Of a stretch of DNA of 64,000 nt, positions 62,979 to 64,000 are shown in pieces (within the stretch, counting starts at the first letter, position 1; each line of letters begins with the position of its first letter). Made by a program: the position numbers and the translations under genes. The DNA is taken from positions 186,001 through 250,000 of the forward strand of contig NZ_BSNG01000004.1 in NCBI RefSeq assembly GCF_030159855.1, given 5' to 3'. Below the pieces are notes generated by a model. The model did not search any database, had not been told where the DNA came from, and worked only from the letters and a program-made list of their open reading frames with translations. Source of the stretch: Devosia yakushimensis. GTDB taxonomy: Bacteria > Pseudomonadota > Alphaproteobacteria > Rhizobiales > Devosiaceae.

Positions 62979-64000
62979 TTGTCCGATCCATTCCCTTCCA
63001 TGCGCGTGGCGCTCAAAACCCGCATCGTCGTCATCGGCGCGGGGCAGGCGGGCCTCTCCTCGGCCTATCACCTCAAGCAACTCGGCCTTGTGCCGGGCCG
63101 CGATTTCATCGTGCTCGACAAGGCCCCGGCGCCCGGTGGCGCCTGGCAATATCGCTGGCCCTCGCTGACCCTCACCACGGTCAATCGCGTCCATGACCTG
63201 CCGGGCCTGTCCTTTGCCGATTTCGCCGGCGCCGATCAGTCCGTGCAGGCCTCTATCGCCGTGCCCCGCTATTTCGCCGCCTATGAGGAGCGCTTCGGCC
63301 TTGATGTGCTGCGCCCCGCCAGCGTCAGCGTGGTCTGCGATCGCGGTTCGAGACTGCGCGTCGAAAGCGACCGGGGTCTGTTTTCCGCCGAGGGGCTGAT
63401 CAATGCCACTGGCACCTGGGAAAAGCCCTTCATCCCCGACTATCCCGGCGCCGACAGTTTCACCGGCCGCCAGCTCCATACCAGGGACTACAAGACCGCG
63501 GCCGAATTTGCCGGCCAGCATGTGCTGGTAGTGGGCGGCGGCATTTCGGCCATCCAGCTGCTCGACGAAATTTCCCAGGTCACCCGGACCAGCTGGGTCA
63601 CCCGCACGCCGCCGCGCTTCCGCGAGGGGCCCTTCGACCAGGACGCAGGCCGCGCCGCCGTGGCCATTGTCGAAGACCGCGTGCGCGCTGGGCTTCCGCC
63701 CGGCTCGGTGGTTTCGGTCACCGGCCTGCCGGTAACGCCCGCCATCGAAGCGGCCCGGGCCCGTGGCGCACTGAACCGGCAGCCAATGTTCGAGGCCATC
63801 ACGCCCAATGGCGTGCGCTGGGCCGATGGCAGCAGTCTCGATGTCGATGTGATTTTGTGGTGCACCGGCTTCCGCAGCGCCCTCGACCATCTGGCGCCGC
63901 TGCAATTGCGCGAGCCCTCGGGCGGCATCGTCATGAGCGGGCGCCTTGCCACGCAAGTCGAGCGCGACAAGCGCATTCATCTCGTCGGCTATGGCCCCTC
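62979..64000 (+). CDS. flavin-containing NAD(P)-binding oxidoreductase, N-terminal part (cut by window end)
   Basis: An open frame to the window end of about 340 residues. The FAD loop GAGQAGLSSAYHLKQLGL lies near the N terminus, followed by PGGAWQYRW, and the NADPH loop is VLVVGGGISAIQLLDEI. A late CTGFR motif is typical of group B flavin monooxygenases and the thioredoxin reductase-like fold. The start is uncertain: ATG 62955, TTG 62979 (with GGGAG 7 bases upstream) and ATG 63000 are all in frame. It may oxidise a small organic or drug-like substrate; no partner gene is visible. Confidence 0.85.
   Translation, partial: MSDPFPSMRVALKTRIVVIGAGQAGLSSAYHLKQLGLVPGRDFIVLDKAPAPGGAWQYRWPSLTLTTVNRVHDLPGLSFADFAGADQSVQASIAVPRYFAAYEERFGLDVLRPASVSVVCDRGSRLRVESDRGLFSAEGLINATGTWEKPFIPDYPGADSFTGRQLHTRDYKTAAEFAGQHVLVVGGGISAIQLLDEISQVTRTSWVTRTPPRFREGPFDQDAGRAAVAIVEDRVRAGLPPGSVVSVTGLPVTPAIEAARARGALNRQPMFEAITPNGVRWADGSSLDVDVILWCTGFRSALDHLAPLQLREPSGGIVMSGRLATQVERDKRIHLVGYGP

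Overview
The window is high-GC, densely coded bacterial chromosome. The gene neighbourhoods point to an alphaproteobacterium of the order Hyphomicrobiales (Rhizobiales), and I lean to Devosia or a close relative. Supporting orders are trpF-trpB-trpA-accD-folC, murU-addB-addA-trxA, rpmI-rplT-pheS-pheT, lptC-lptA-lptB-rpoN-hpf-ptsN, an hsp20-DUF1150 pair, and an AccD whose zinc-ribbon cysteines have been lost. The genus is a judgement from memory of such genomes, not a database result. No rRNA, CRISPR array, prophage, transposase or plasmid function was seen. One tRNA (Leu, anticodon CAG) is present.

Layout. 1-5.7 kb (+): end of trpF, trpB, trpA, accD, queF, folC. 5.8-20.9 kb (-): a GH3 glycosidase, two tandem thioredoxins, addA, addB, a MurU-like nucleotidyltransferase, then rpmI-rplT and pheS / ASCH-exonuclease fusion / pheT. 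21.4-28.2 kb: a small secreted protein, an MFS exporter with a divergent TetR, a chemoreceptor, a glycosyltransferase, and an hsp20-DUF1150 operon that appears to have both a heat-shock promoter and a ROSE-like RNA thermometer. 28.2-33.9 kb (-): ptsN, hpf, rpoN, lptB, lptA, lptC and an RNase D-like nuclease. 34.0-42.6 kb: CPBP protease, tRNA-Leu, GFA protein, NDUFA9-like protein, PadR regulator, a YdiJ-like flavin/Fe-S dehydrogenase, an m5U-type RNA methyltransferase and a DUF2147-like secreted protein.

42.6-56.1 kb is the main accessory locus, a carbohydrate uptake and oxidation system. A minus-strand operon encodes a sugar isomerase/epimerase TIM barrel, a DUF993 protein and a Gfo/Idh dehydrogenase. 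A TetR gene and a LysR gene follow. A plus-strand operon then encodes two tandem Tat-exported binding proteins, two permeases, two more Gfo/Idh dehydrogenases and a MalK-type ATPase. Related palindromes lie upstream of both operons, suggesting one regulon. Its parts resemble those of the E. coli ycj glucoside-oxidation cluster, but with DUF993 and three dehydrogenases.

56.3-64 kb holds a TetR-controlled DrrAB-type ABC exporter, an ArsR-SRPBCC-DUF1801 group, a short UvrA-like protein of the kind that includes drug-resistance protein DrrC, and the start of a flavin monooxygenase. Long palindromic repeats of several families sit between genes throughout. One of them, with CCTCCCCCTTGAGGGGAGGG arms, occurs four times.
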